A stretch of 64,000 nt of DNA from JBGTFE01 sp036403235 (GTDB lineage Bacteria > Acidobacteriota > Blastocatellia > Pyrinomonadales > Pyrinomonadaceae): NCBI GenBank assembly GCA_036403235.1, contig DASWRI010000015.1, forward strand, positions 1-64,000, in the 5' to 3' direction. The notes beneath the pieces are model-generated. The model had not been told where the DNA came from. It did not search any database and was given only the letters and a program-made list of their open reading frames with translations. Of the stretch, positions 26,109 to 34,331 are shown one piece after another. Every line of letters starts with the position of its first letter. The first letter of the stretch is position 1. The position numbers were made by a program, and so were the translations under genes.

Positions 26109-26866
26109 AAATCCTTGTAATTAACAATTTTAGCAAAGCTTTCCGCTTCGAGGCTTGCTCCGCCGACCAATGCGCCGTCGATGTCCGCCTCCCGCATTAA
26201 TTCCCGAATATTGTCCGGTTTAACCGAACCTCCGTAAAGAATTCTGACCGCGTCGGCAATTTCTTTTCCGTGTGTTTCGGCCACTTTTGCGCGAATAAAG
26301 CCGTGCATTTCTTGAGCCTGTTCGGGCGTGGCAGTCTTTCCTGTGCCAATTGCCCAAACAGGCTCGTAAGCGATTATGATACGTTCCATATCCGAAACTG
26401 TCAAACCGTCCAACGCACCGGAGAGCTGCGTTCCGACCACATTTTCGGCGCGGCCTGCTTCTCTTTCCGCCAGACTTTCGCCGACGCAGACGATTGCCTT
26501 TAAGTTTGCCGCGAGCGCCGCTTTCGTCTTTTTATTAACCGATTCGTTGGTTTCGCCGTAAAACTGGCGGCGCTCGGAGTGGCCGATTATGACCGACGAG
26601 CAGCCCGCGTCTTTTATCATATCGGCGGCGACTTCGCCGGTGTGCGCCGAGTGTTTCGCTTCGGCGGCACAGTTCTGCGCCGCCACGCGAATATTCGAGC
26701 CTTCGAGACGGTCGGCAATCGTTTTTAAATGGACGTAAACGGGCGCGATGATGACTTCGCAGTGATTCGCGTTCGCTGTCAAAGGCTTGAGCGCGAGCGC
26801 CGTCTGAACCGCTTCGTCGAGCAGTTTATACATTTTCCAGTTTCCGGCGATAACAGGTTTTCTCAT
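26105..26866 (-). CDS. tpiA: Triosephosphate isomerase
   Basis: 253 residues from ATG 26866; a TTG nine bases upstream is less likely. It interconverts dihydroxyacetone phosphate and glyceraldehyde-3-phosphate. The N-terminus KPVIAGNWKMYK carries the catalytic Lys, VIIGHSERRQ the electrophilic His and IAYEPVWAIGTGK the catalytic Glu with loop 6; ILYGGSVKP and GALVGGASL complete the phosphate site. It sits directly upstream of secG, and the other glycolytic genes gap and pgk lie 4-7 kb upstream on the same strand. Confidence 0.97.
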   Translation of the reverse strand: MRKPVIAGNWKMYKLLDEAVQTALALKPLTANANHCEVIIAPVYVHLKTIADRLEGSNIRVAAQNCAAEAKHSAHTGEVAADMIKDAGCSSVIIGHSERRQFYGETNESVNKKTKAALAANLKAIVCVGESLAEREAGRAENVVGTQLSGALDGLTVSDMERIIIAYEPVWAIGTGKTATPEQAQEMHGFIRAKVAETHGKEIADAVRILYGGSVKPDNIRELMREADIDGALVGGASLEAESFAKIVNYKDL

Positions 26867-26901
26867 AAGCGTCAATCAAAAATAGATATTCTAACACAAA
26901 T

Positions 26902-26930
26902 AAAAAACGGCTTGAAACAGGCCAAGCCGC
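26902..26930 (-). terminator. Intrinsic terminator after the WG-repeat kinase gene
   Basis: On the minus strand CGGCTTG pairs with CAAGCCG around a short loop, followed by TTTTTT. It lies between the kinase stop and tpiA, so tpiA probably needs its own promoter. Confidence 0.82.
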
Positions 26931-26996
26931 AAAGTTAATTTATCTTCGATTTATCAGTCTGAGGCGTTTTGATTCGACATCGGCATATTTGCCTTA

Positions 26997-29231
26997 TCAT
27001 CTCATATTCGTGTTGCTGTTTGTTGCGCCGATGTCAGTTTCGCTGCCGTTTTTGTCGATGCGCAGTTTTCTGCCGTTGAGCGTAACTTCCGCATAATTAT
27101 CATCAAAAAAACCGCCGGAATCATATTTAAGCGGGATAACCTCGACGCCTTTTTTATTGACAAAGCCCCATTTATTATCCTTTTCCGCCGCCGCTAAATC
27201 TTCCGAAAAACCATAAACGTAATCATATTTATACGGCACGACCTCCCGGCCCGTTTTATCTATTATACCGCAGCTGCCCGTATTAATTGATTCCATACAA
27301 ACTCTTGCAAAACCATCCTCAAATGCCGGGAACAAGCCGCTATTATCATATATGAAAGCGATGACTTCATTGTCTGTTTTGTCTATAAATCCGTATTTAT
27401 CGTTTAATTTGACCGAGGCCAAACCTTCATTGAAATAAACCGCTTCATCGTATTTAAACGGGATAACCGTGCTGCCGTTTTTATCAATAAATCCCCATTT
27501 GCCGTCCTGTGCGACCGCCACCAGAGATTCTGAAAAAAACTTAGTCATGTCATATCTGAAAGGAATTACTTCTTTGCCGCTCCTGTCAATAAATCCCCAT
27601 TTGCCGTTTAGCTCTACCGAACACATACCCTCATCAAAACTATAACTTGTACGTTCATATTTGAAAGGAGTAATTTCATTGCCGGAGGTGTCGATAAATC
27701 CGTATTTGTCGTTTTGTTTGACCGCTGCCAGATTTTGGCTGAAATAATCCGCCTCGTTGAACTTAAACGGAATGACCACATTACCGTTCTCATCAATGTA
27801 ACCCCATTTATCGCCCGATTGAACCGGAGCCAAACCGTTAGAAAAACTGCCTGCCGTATCGTATTTTGCGGGAATGACGATTTTGCCCTTTGAATCTTTG
27901 AATCCGTATTTTTTGTTATCTTCAAACGATATGCGGTCGTTATAAACGTAATAAGGGTCTTTTTTCTTTGCTTCGTCGATACGTTTCTGCACTCCGGGCG
28001 GATATGCCGGCTTTGAAAGATACTTGACCGCCAAACCGAGCGACAAAGCGGCGGCGATTATAAAAATCGCGCCGACGCCGATAAAAACTACGGTCAGATT
28101 TCGCTTTCGCTTCGACGCGTTGAAGGAACTGCTGGCCGGATTCGCGGGCTGAACCGGCTGATTCGTCGCGGCGGGCGTTTGTTTTAGCTGCGTGACGACC
28201 GAGCTTTGTTGATATGCGGCCGGCGCGGGCTGATTTTCGTCCCTTTTGCCGACTATTGTCTGAACTTCATCGACGACGGTTCGATATTTATCTTCCGTCT
28301 GCGGCGCGTCGGGAAAAACACCGGGCTTTACAATCGGCGGCGGCTCGCTTTTGGCAATCGTCGGCGTGTTTGCGTCGTAACCGGCTAAATCGGGCTTTAT
28401 CAAAATTTCGGTTTTGGCGAGCGTCGGGTGCGCGATGCCGATTAGCGCCTTCTGCAAATCTTCGCGCATATCTTCGGCCGAAAGATAGCGCTGTTCGGGT
28501 TGTTTCGCCAGCGCTTTGCGGACGATTTGCCGCAAATCCGACAAAATCTCGTCCGGCAGAGGCTCGAACTCTTTCGTCAGAACGGCAAACATACGCTCGG
28601 ACGGATGGTCTTGCGGAAACGGCAGACTTCCCTTCAAAAGTTGATACAAAACGACGCCGACCGACCAGATGTCCGTCTGCGCGTTGCGTTTTCCGTCAAA
28701 CGCTTCGGGCGACATATAGGCGTCCGTCCCGATAATCGCCGAGCTGACCATCGTCGCCTGCATCGCGCGCGAGATGCCGAAATCGGCGAGACGCGGCGTT
28801 TTTCCCTGTAGAAGAATATTTTGCGGCTTGATGTCGCGGTGAATTATCCGTCGGCTGTGCAGAAATTCGAGGCCGTGCAGAATCCCGATTGTCATCTCGA
28901 CCGCGTCTTTGAGCGAGAGTTTGCCTTCGCGCTGCAATCTGTCGGCCAGAGAGCCGCCGTCGGCGTATTCGCTGACGATGACGACCTGACCGTCGAAAAC
29001 GTCGGCGTCGATTATCGGCAAAACGTTCGGATGCCCGCTCGCCTGTTCCCAGAGCGTCGCTTCCTGCCGAATCGCGTCGAAATTGACCTGCCCCGGATGC
29101 GGCAATTTGACGGCGACTTTTTTCGTGACGAACTCCGAGCGCTTTTCGGCCAGCCAGACTTCGCCGAAACCGCCGCGACCGAGTTTTTCGATAAGCGTGT
29201 AAAGCCCAACCTTCTGACCGGAATTGAACAC
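26997..29231 (-). CDS. Transmembrane Ser/Thr protein kinase with WG beta-repeat sensor domain
   Basis: 744 residues, GTG start with AGGAG about 11 bases upstream. Kinase domain: GRGGFGEV 18-25, Lys42, HRDIKPQN 131-138, DFG 150-152, GTDAYMSPEAF. A Pro/Gln-rich juxtamembrane linker leads to one transmembrane helix near 380-405 (VVFIGVGAIFIIAAALSLGL). The exported C-terminus is about eight WG repeats of 30-35 residues, each with a KWG(F/Y)IDxxGxxVIPFKYD pattern. WG repeats are proposed ligand- or wall-binding beta structures. All catalytic residues are present. A terminator follows the gene, and it interrupts the pgk-tpiA neighbourhood. Confidence 0.93.
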   Translation of the reverse strand: MFNSGQKVGLYTLIEKLGRGGFGEVWLAEKRSEFVTKKVAVKLPHPGQVNFDAIRQEATLWEQASGHPNVLPIIDADVFDGQVVIVSEYADGGSLADRLQREGKLSLKDAVEMTIGILHGLEFLHSRRIIHRDIKPQNILLQGKTPRLADFGISRAMQATMVSSAIIGTDAYMSPEAFDGKRNAQTDIWSVGVVLYQLLKGSLPFPQDHPSERMFAVLTKEFEPLPDEILSDLRQIVRKALAKQPEQRYLSAEDMREDLQKALIGIAHPTLAKTEILIKPDLAGYDANTPTIAKSEPPPIVKPGVFPDAPQTEDKYRTVVDEVQTIVGKRDENQPAPAAYQQSSVVTQLKQTPAATNQPVQPANPASSSFNASKRKRNLTVVFIGVGAIFIIAAALSLGLAVKYLSKPAYPPGVQKRIDEAKKKDPYYVYNDRISFEDNKKYGFKDSKGKIVIPAKYDTAGSFSNGLAPVQSGDKWGYIDENGNVVIPFKFNEADYFSQNLAAVKQNDKYGFIDTSGNEITPFKYERTSYSFDEGMCSVELNGKWGFIDRSGKEVIPFRYDMTKFFSESLVAVAQDGKWGFIDKNGSTVIPFKYDEAVYFNEGLASVKLNDKYGFIDKTDNEVIAFIYDNSGLFPAFEDGFARVCMESINTGSCGIIDKTGREVVPYKYDYVYGFSEDLAAAEKDNKWGFVNKKGVEVIPLKYDSGGFFDDNYAEVTLNGRKLRIDKNGSETDIGATNSNTNMR

Positions 29232-29325
29232 TTAGCAAACGTCTCCTTTTCGTATTATTTGTGGATGGCTTGAATTATAAGGAATGTGAATATTTTTAGC
29301 AATTATTTTTGCAGAGAAGAAAACA

Positions 29326-29397
29326 GAAGCCCGCGCATCAGCAAGAGCGGAATATTCAACTTGAGCAATCCGCCCCTGTGTTGACGCGCCGGCTTCC
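29326..29397. repeat. REPIN-like inverted pair of REP-type sequences
   Basis: GAAGCCCGCGCATCAGCAAG (from 29326) and the inverted copy ending at 29397 (on the minus strand GAAGCCGGCGCGTCAACACA) share the GAAGCC..GCGC.TCA core and both end in GCGGA. They face each other across about 17 bases. The high-GC, intergenic, inverted-pair layout is that of REP doublets mobilised by RAYT transposases. No RAYT is present in the window. Confidence 0.6.
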
Positions 29398-29400
29398 GCC

Positions 29401-29754
29401 TCAGGCCTGCGGCGGCTTTACGGTCTTTTTCTTGTATTCGCTCTTTTTCTTAAGTCCGAGCGATTGGACTTCGTTTGAATCGTTGCCGAATTGCGCTCTC
29501 GCCTGAATGCCTACATTCAGCATAACGTCGTGAAAAGCCCATTCTTCATCGGCGGCATCGTCGCGAGCCGTATCATAAGCGGCTTTTGCCTGAACTTCAA
29601 CCGTTTGTTTTGTTTGCATAGCAGTCTTTGCGGAAGCCGCATTTGCTTTTGAAAAAGCCGGATTCGACTCCCTGTAGTTCGCCAGCGATTCGAGCGCGGC
29701 ATAAGCATCAAGGTCAGCTTGCCGGTCTTTCGGTGATAATCTTCGTTTTGACAT
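29401..29754 (-). CDS. Small hypothetical protein, Ala/Lys-rich
   Basis: 117 residues, hydrophilic and largely helical, with DDAADEEWAFHDVMLNVGIQ and a basic tail (GLKKKSEYKKKTVKPPQA). An excellent ribosome-binding site (AGGAGG, 7 bases before ATG) supports translation. No domain is recognised, and there is no signal peptide. The last codons adjoin a REPIN-like element. A virion-associated or structural helical protein is one possibility, but I have no evidence for a function. Confidence 0.65.
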   Translation of the reverse strand: MSKRRLSPKDRQADLDAYAALESLANYRESNPAFSKANAASAKTAMQTKQTVEVQAKAAYDTARDDAADEEWAFHDVMLNVGIQARAQFGNDSNEVQSLGLKKKSEYKKKTVKPPQA

Positions 29755-29897
29755 TATTTTGTCCTCCTGTTTTTTATTATCTCTATTTAATAGAGCGAAT
29801 TTTATTAATTGGACAAAGGCTGGAAAATAAGGAGCTTCAACTGATTATTTTCACCTTTGGGATATAAATGAAAATTTAGCGGAAAATACTTTCTGAC

Positions 29898-30106
29898 GCC
29901 GATACATCATCGACGTATCGCGAAACATACTTGATGTATCGTCATACATACTTGATGTATCGTCATACAAGTCTTTCGTATGGCGATACATCGACGATGT
30001 ATTGTCATACGAGATTAATGTATCGCGATACATCGTTAATGTATGGCGATACGAGATTAATGTATTGCAATACGAGATTAACGTATCGCCATACATTAAC
30101 GATTAC
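29898..30106. repeat. Tandem array of ten 21-bp quasi-palindromic units
   Basis: Ten consecutive units of 21 bp (last one 20) of the form CGnnATACnnnnTnnnnGTAT; the ATAC and GTAT ends make each unit nearly self-complementary. Units begin at 29898, 29919, 29940 and so on every 21 bases. They differ at internal positions but not in length. Both strands stay open: the minus strand reads as heptads such as MYRDTLI/SYDNTSS and the plus strand as MYRDTSL/MYGDTRL. No convincing ribosome-binding site was found for either frame. There are no unique spacers, so this is not CRISPR. Confidence 0.9.
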
Positions 30107-30134
30107 AAACCCTCTGATTTAATAAAGACCAATC

Positions 30135-30172
30135 AAAAAAACGGCTGTCACAAGCGGAAACAAGCCGTTTTT
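30135..30172 (-). terminator. Intrinsic terminator after the TIR-like gene
   Basis: AAAACGGCT pairs with AGCCGTTTT around a 16-base loop; on the minus strand it is followed by a run of seven T. It is downstream of the TIR-like gene ending at 30255 and separates it from the 21-bp array. Confidence 0.75.
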
Positions 30173-30254
30173 GCTGCGATATAATAAATAATTCGAACCT
30201 GTTTCCGCTGTGTTGAGAATAATAAACCGATTCGAGCGATTTGGTCAACAGTAA

Positions 30255-31196
30255 TTACTTTAAAAAAACCTCAATATCTCCCGTGGGATATCTTATTTCT
30301 TTTATATTGATATTTGCTTTAGACAATTTATCTATAAGTTCACTTACATTTTCTTTGATAATTTTGGCATTAAGTGATTTTATTCTAAATTCATCTTTTC
30401 TTATATTTTTTTGAATAGTTAAGATAGAAATATTATTTGAAGAACTCCAATCAAAAATTATTTTGTTAATTGTATCAAAGTTGTCATCATTCAGAAGTTC
30501 CTCTGTTTTAAAAAATACATATTGTCTATTGGAAATTATATTCCGTTCTTTCACTGATTCCAATAATGTTGGTGAGCTCCGTAATGAAATTCTTTCAATA
30601 GAATTTTCAATTCTATCTAATCTACCTAGTATATATTCTTCAGTATTGCTTGTTTCAGTTGATTCCTTTATAACTTTAGCTTTACTAACTCTATAAATTG
30701 GATTATCTGGTTCGGTTTCGTCTAACGCAGATTTAACGGCTATCTTTAATTCTTCACGTAAGGTAATTACACCCAACATATCATTTTCGTAGAAAATTGT
30801 ACGTTCATCTGATATATCAAAAGGCAATCTTGTTTCCCGTTCAGTTAGTAATACACAAGGCAATCCTGTTGCATGCCTGGTGGCTACTTCATACATGACA
30901 TTTGGATTTAGTCCCGTCAGATTTGCTATCACAAGTTTGTCTTGAAGCAAATGCTCAATAACTTGTCTTGTAATTGAACCAGACTCAGATATTTTATGTG
31001 CAACTATTGGTTCTAAGCCCAATTCATCCAAAACTGGTTCAATGACAGCGCTGAGCAATCCTTCAGTGGCTCGACGTATTTCTGAAGTTACATCTCCAAT
31101 CGGCGTGACAACAAAACATTTATTATTATCCTCCTGCACGATTTTATTGTTTTTTTTTGACTGCTTATTTTCTGTTTCACTCTTTGCTTTTGCCAT
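30255..31196 (-). CDS. TIR-like / nucleoside 2-deoxyribosyltransferase-like domain protein (candidate immune effector)
   Basis: 313 residues from ATG 31196 (GAGAA 6 bases upstream; a TTG further up is less likely). After a charged N-terminus, residues of about 27-125 show the Rossmann-like pattern CFVVTPIGD, then an Ile-rich helix, LVIANLTGLNPNVMYEVATR and LPCVLLTERE. The NPNVMYE block with its Glu is the hallmark of the TIR-like/NDT-like superfamily that includes NAD- or nucleoside-cleaving defence effectors. The remaining 190 residues are helical and Ile/Lys/Asn-rich with no known domain. The gene is markedly AT-rich against pgk beside it, suggesting transfer. Activity is inferred. Confidence 0.72.
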   Translation of the reverse strand: MAKAKSETENKQSKKNNKIVQEDNNKCFVVTPIGDVTSEIRRATEGLLSAVIEPVLDELGLEPIVAHKISESGSITRQVIEHLLQDKLVIANLTGLNPNVMYEVATRHATGLPCVLLTERETRLPFDISDERTIFYENDMLGVITLREELKIAVKSALDETEPDNPIYRVSKAKVIKESTETSNTEEYILGRLDRIENSIERISLRSSPTLLESVKERNIISNRQYVFFKTEELLNDDNFDTINKIIFDWSSSNNISILTIQKNIRKDEFRIKSLNAKIIKENVSELIDKLSKANINIKEIRYPTGDIEVFLK

Positions 31197-31214
31197 TTTA
31201 GTTCTCAAATTATG

Positions 31215-32528
31215 TTAATTATCATCTAACGCAGCAACACCGGGAAGCTCGTCTCCGGCTAAAAATTCGAGCGTTGCGCCGCCGCCGGTCGAGATGTGCG
31301 TGATTTTGTCTTCGAGCCCGGCCTGATTGATGGCCGCGACCGAATCGCCGCCGCCGACAATCGATGTCGCGCCCGCGTCGGTCGCGTCGGCGACGGCCTG
31401 CGCGATGGCGATTGTGCCCTCGTCGAACGGTTTTTCCTCGAACATTCCCATCGGCCCGTTCCAGATAATCGTCTTTGCGCCTTCGAGCGCGCGCGTGAAA
31501 ATTTGGATTGTTTCCGTTCCGATGTCGAGGCCGACGAGTCCCGTGTTTGTAAATTCGACCGGAATCGTCTTGCACGAATTGAGCGGGTCGAATGAATCGA
31601 CGACCTGATGGTCGGTCGGCAAAATTAGCTCGACGCCCGCATCGGCGGCCTGTTTTTCGATTTCGAGCGCCGTCGCAAGCATTTCGTTTTCGACCAGCGA
31701 TTTCCCGACGGTAAAGCCTTTCGCTTTGAAAAACGTGTAAGCCATCGCGCCGCCGATAAGCAGTTTATCGACTTTGCGCTCGATTAAAGACTTGATGACC
31801 GGAATCTTGTCGGAAACCTTTGCGCCGCCGAGAATGGCGATAAACGGTCGTTCGGGATTGTTCAGCGCTTTGCCGAGAAAATTCAACTCTTTTTCCATCA
31901 AAAGACCGGCGACCGCGGGCTTCACAAATTTTGTGATTCCGGCGGTCGAAGCGTGCGCGCGATGCGCCGCGCCGAATGCGTCGTTGACGTAAACGTCGGC
32001 GAGCTCTCCCAATGCCCGCGCAAATTCGTCGTCGTTTTTTTCCTCTCCGGCATGAAGACGCAGATTTTCGAGCAGAAGGACTTCGCCCGCCTTCAATTTT
32101 TCGACATACGATTTAACGACATCGCCGACCGAGTCGCCCGCGAAAAAGACTTTATCGTTTTTGACTTCCGCTTTGCCGAGCGCCGTTCCCGAATCGTTTG
32201 TGTAAACGGGCTCATCGCCGCGTGTGGAAACTTCCTGCAATTCGGGCAGCTTTCGGAGATACTCGTAAATCGGTTTCAGCGAATATTTGTTTATGTCGAA
32301 AGGCATTCCTTTTTCTTCGGCCTTCTTTTTGTCTTTCAAAGGTCGGCCGAGATGCGACGCGAGAATGACGCGCGCGCCCTGCCCGATGGCGTATTCAATC
32401 GTCGGCATCGCGCCGCGAATGCGCGTGTCGTCTTCGATTTTGCCTTCTTTTATGGGAACGTTAAAATCAACCCGGATAAAAACTCTCTTGCCTTTTATGT
32501 CTATGTCTTTGATGGTTTTCTTGTTCAT
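31215..32528 (-). CDS. pgk: Phosphoglycerate kinase
   Basis: 437 residues, slightly longer than the usual 390-415 because of insertions in the N-terminal domain (KDKKKAEEKGMPFDINKYSL and nearby). Catalyses ADP phosphorylation by 1,3-bisphosphoglycerate. Motifs: VFIRVDFNVP, HAGEEKNDDEFARAL, FIAILGGAKVSDKI, WNGPMGMFE and SIVGGGDSVAA with the final HISTGGGATLEFL. It lies between a lipoprotein gene and the AT-rich TIR-like gene, in line with gap on the same strand. Confidence 0.97.
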   Translation of the reverse strand: MNKKTIKDIDIKGKRVFIRVDFNVPIKEGKIEDDTRIRGAMPTIEYAIGQGARVILASHLGRPLKDKKKAEEKGMPFDINKYSLKPIYEYLRKLPELQEVSTRGDEPVYTNDSGTALGKAEVKNDKVFFAGDSVGDVVKSYVEKLKAGEVLLLENLRLHAGEEKNDDEFARALGELADVYVNDAFGAAHRAHASTAGITKFVKPAVAGLLMEKELNFLGKALNNPERPFIAILGGAKVSDKIPVIKSLIERKVDKLLIGGAMAYTFFKAKGFTVGKSLVENEMLATALEIEKQAADAGVELILPTDHQVVDSFDPLNSCKTIPVEFTNTGLVGLDIGTETIQIFTRALEGAKTIIWNGPMGMFEEKPFDEGTIAIAQAVADATDAGATSIVGGGDSVAAINQAGLEDKITHISTGGGATLEFLAGDELPGVAALDDN

Positions 32529-32536
32529 AAGTCAAA

Positions 32537-32598
32537 TAAAAAAGCGTTTGGATAAAAGCGATTTTACCATTACTTCTCGCCTTTAAGCCAAACGCTTT
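32537..32598 (-). terminator. Long-loop terminator after the lipoprotein gene
   Basis: AAAGCGTTTGG (32541-32551) pairs exactly with CCAAACGCTTT (32588-32598) across a 36-base loop; on the minus strand six T follow. It separates the gap/lipoprotein genes from pgk. The loop may hold pgk promoter sequence. Confidence 0.65.
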
Positions 32599-32617
32599 GT
32601 GTTTCATCCGGTTAAAT

Positions 32618-33019
32618 TTACTTCATTCCGTATTGAACTTTTGAATTTACCTTATCGCCCATAAAAACGACGCTGATAAATGCGTAATTGTCGCCTTCCC
32701 ATTTGTAAGATTCGACTTTGTATTTGCCCTCGCCGGAGCTCATCTGCTCGACGCCGTCGACGCCGAGAATATCGATAACTTCCTTATGAGTCATACCGTT
32801 TTTGATTTGATTGTATTTATCGAGCGTCAAATCGCCTTTCGCGGTCGAAGACGAAGAATTTGACGGCGAACTTGTCGTTGACGTGTTTGTGGTCGTCGTG
32901 TTCGTTTTCGTTTTCGAAGCATTTTCCGCCTCTTTCGCTATTTCCTGAAACTTCTGACAGTTACAGCCCAAAACGATAAATACAAGTATTACCAAAACTA
33001 AATTCAGCGAATTTTTCAT
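32618..33019 (-). CDS. Lipoprotein with BamE/DUF3862-like domain
   Basis: 133 residues. Signal peptide with lipobox VLGC (Cys19), then a Ser/Thr/Asn-rich linker, then a compact domain LDKYNQIKNGMTHKEVIDIL...YKWEGDNYAFISVVFMGDKV. The NGMTxxEVxxILG signature is that of the SmpA/OmlA (BamE)-like and DUF3862 lipoproteins, which have a two-helix, three-strand fold. It would sit in the envelope. It lies between gap and pgk, so it may be co-expressed with glycolytic genes, but a functional link is not evident. Confidence 0.82.
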   Translation of the reverse strand: MKNSLNLVLVILVFIVLGCNCQKFQEIAKEAENASKTKTNTTTTNTSTTSSPSNSSSSTAKGDLTLDKYNQIKNGMTHKEVIDILGVDGVEQMSSGEGKYKVESYKWEGDNYAFISVVFMGDKVNSKVQYGMK

Positions 33020-33099
33020 TTATTATCTCCCGTAAACTTTGCATTGAAATTACAATAGTTTAATTCGCCGTGTCAAAACAAATTTACGTTTTCGGCAAA

Positions 33100-34107
33100 T
33101 TACAAACCTTTGCCGGCGATAAATTTGACCAAATCGCGGACGCGGCACGAATAGCCCCACTCGTTGTCATACCATGAAAGAATCTTGATGCACGTGCCGC
33201 CGATGACTTTTGTGTTTTCGGCGTCGACAATCGAAGAATTCGGATTTCCGCGAAAATCTATCGAAACGAGCGGCTCTTCCGAAAAGGCAAGAATTCCCTT
33301 TAACTCTTTGTTGGCAGCGTCTTTTAAAACCTGATTGACTTCTTCGGTCGAAGTCGTCTTTTCGACGTTTATCACGACGTCGACCAGAGAAACGTTCGGC
33401 GTCGGAACGCGAACGGAAATGCCGTCAAATTTGCCTTTCAGTTCGGGAATGACGAGCGCGACCGCCTTGGCAGCGCCGGTCGAAGTCGGAATCATCGAAA
33501 GCGCGGCGGCGCGTGCGCGTCGCAAATCCTTGTGCGGCAAATCGAGCAGCTGCTGGTCATTCGTGTAGGAGTGAATCGTGTTCATCAAAGCGTTTTTGAT
33601 GCCGAATTTTTCGTGAATCACTTTGGCGACCGGCGCCAGACAATTCGTCGTGCAGGAGGCGTTTGAGATGATGTTGTGTTTTTCCGCGTCATACATATTT
33701 TCGTTGACGCCGAGCACAATCGTGACGTCCTCGCCTTTCGCCGGGGCGGAAATGATTACTTTTTTCACCGTGCCGCGAATATGTTTGCAGGCGTCTTCGG
33801 CCTTTGTAAATCTTCCGGTCGATTCGATGACGATTTCCGCGCCGACCGATTCCCAGTCAATCAATGCCGGGTCTTTTTCACTGAAGACCTTAAAGCTTTC
33901 GTCATCGACGCGAATCGTGTCGCCGTCGGCCGAAATATTGTTTTCGAGATTTCCCATCACCGAATCGTATTTGAAAAGATGCGCCAGCGTTTTGGTGTCG
34001 GTCAAATCGTTGACCGCGACAAAATCGATGTCTTTGTCTCCGAGACAAGTCCGCATCACGTTGCGTCCGATGCGCCCGAAACCGTTAATTCCTACTTTTA
34101 TAGCCAT
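33100..34107 (-). CDS. gap: Glyceraldehyde-3-phosphate dehydrogenase, type I
   Basis: 335 residues, canonical length. NAD-binding VGINGFGRIGRNVMR at the N-terminus, the active-site Cys in SNASCTTNCLAP, TVDGPS-equivalent region altered to LLDLPHKDLRRARAAALSMI, and WYDNEWGYSCRV at the C-terminus. Oxidises and phosphorylates glyceraldehyde-3-phosphate. It is the first gene of the minus-strand glycolytic series and diverges from the TolC-family gene; the shared intergenic region is about 225 bases. The LPHKDLRRARAA stretch (instead of DGPSKKDWRGGRAA) is a divergent but still alignable form. Confidence 0.97.
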   Translation of the reverse strand: MAIKVGINGFGRIGRNVMRTCLGDKDIDFVAVNDLTDTKTLAHLFKYDSVMGNLENNISADGDTIRVDDESFKVFSEKDPALIDWESVGAEIVIESTGRFTKAEDACKHIRGTVKKVIISAPAKGEDVTIVLGVNENMYDAEKHNIISNASCTTNCLAPVAKVIHEKFGIKNALMNTIHSYTNDQQLLDLPHKDLRRARAAALSMIPTSTGAAKAVALVIPELKGKFDGISVRVPTPNVSLVDVVINVEKTTSTEEVNQVLKDAANKELKGILAFSEEPLVSIDFRGNPNSSIVDAENTKVIGGTCIKILSWYDNEWGYSCRVRDLVKFIAGKGL

Positions 34108-34331
34108 ATAAAAAATTCCTCCTGAAAACGAATTGTCTATTAAAACTTTGAAGATATATTAAATTAAAGCAAAGTTCAAAGCGGTTGCTTTTACATGCTA
34201 GTTTAAGGCGATTTGCGAAAAGAATAAACCACGCCGGTCGGAAATATTTGAAACAAACAAAATCTTTTCGGCGTAGTATCCAACTGAGTTCATTTTCTTT
34301 TTTAATCAATTACACTCGGAGTCTTATAGGA

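Noticed and set aside
29851..30096. A real protein gene on the repeat array (81 codons minus, 63 codons plus)
   Set aside because: Openness on both strands follows from the quasi-palindromic units; no credible ribosome-binding site. Kept only as a finding.
29851..30122. CRISPR array at the 21-bp repeats
   Set aside because: Units are directly abutting with no unique spacers, are variable, and no cas gene is present.
34185..34331. Upstream 49-codon extension of the TolC-family gene
   Set aside because: The signal peptide begins at ATG 34332, and the extension runs through the gap promoter region.
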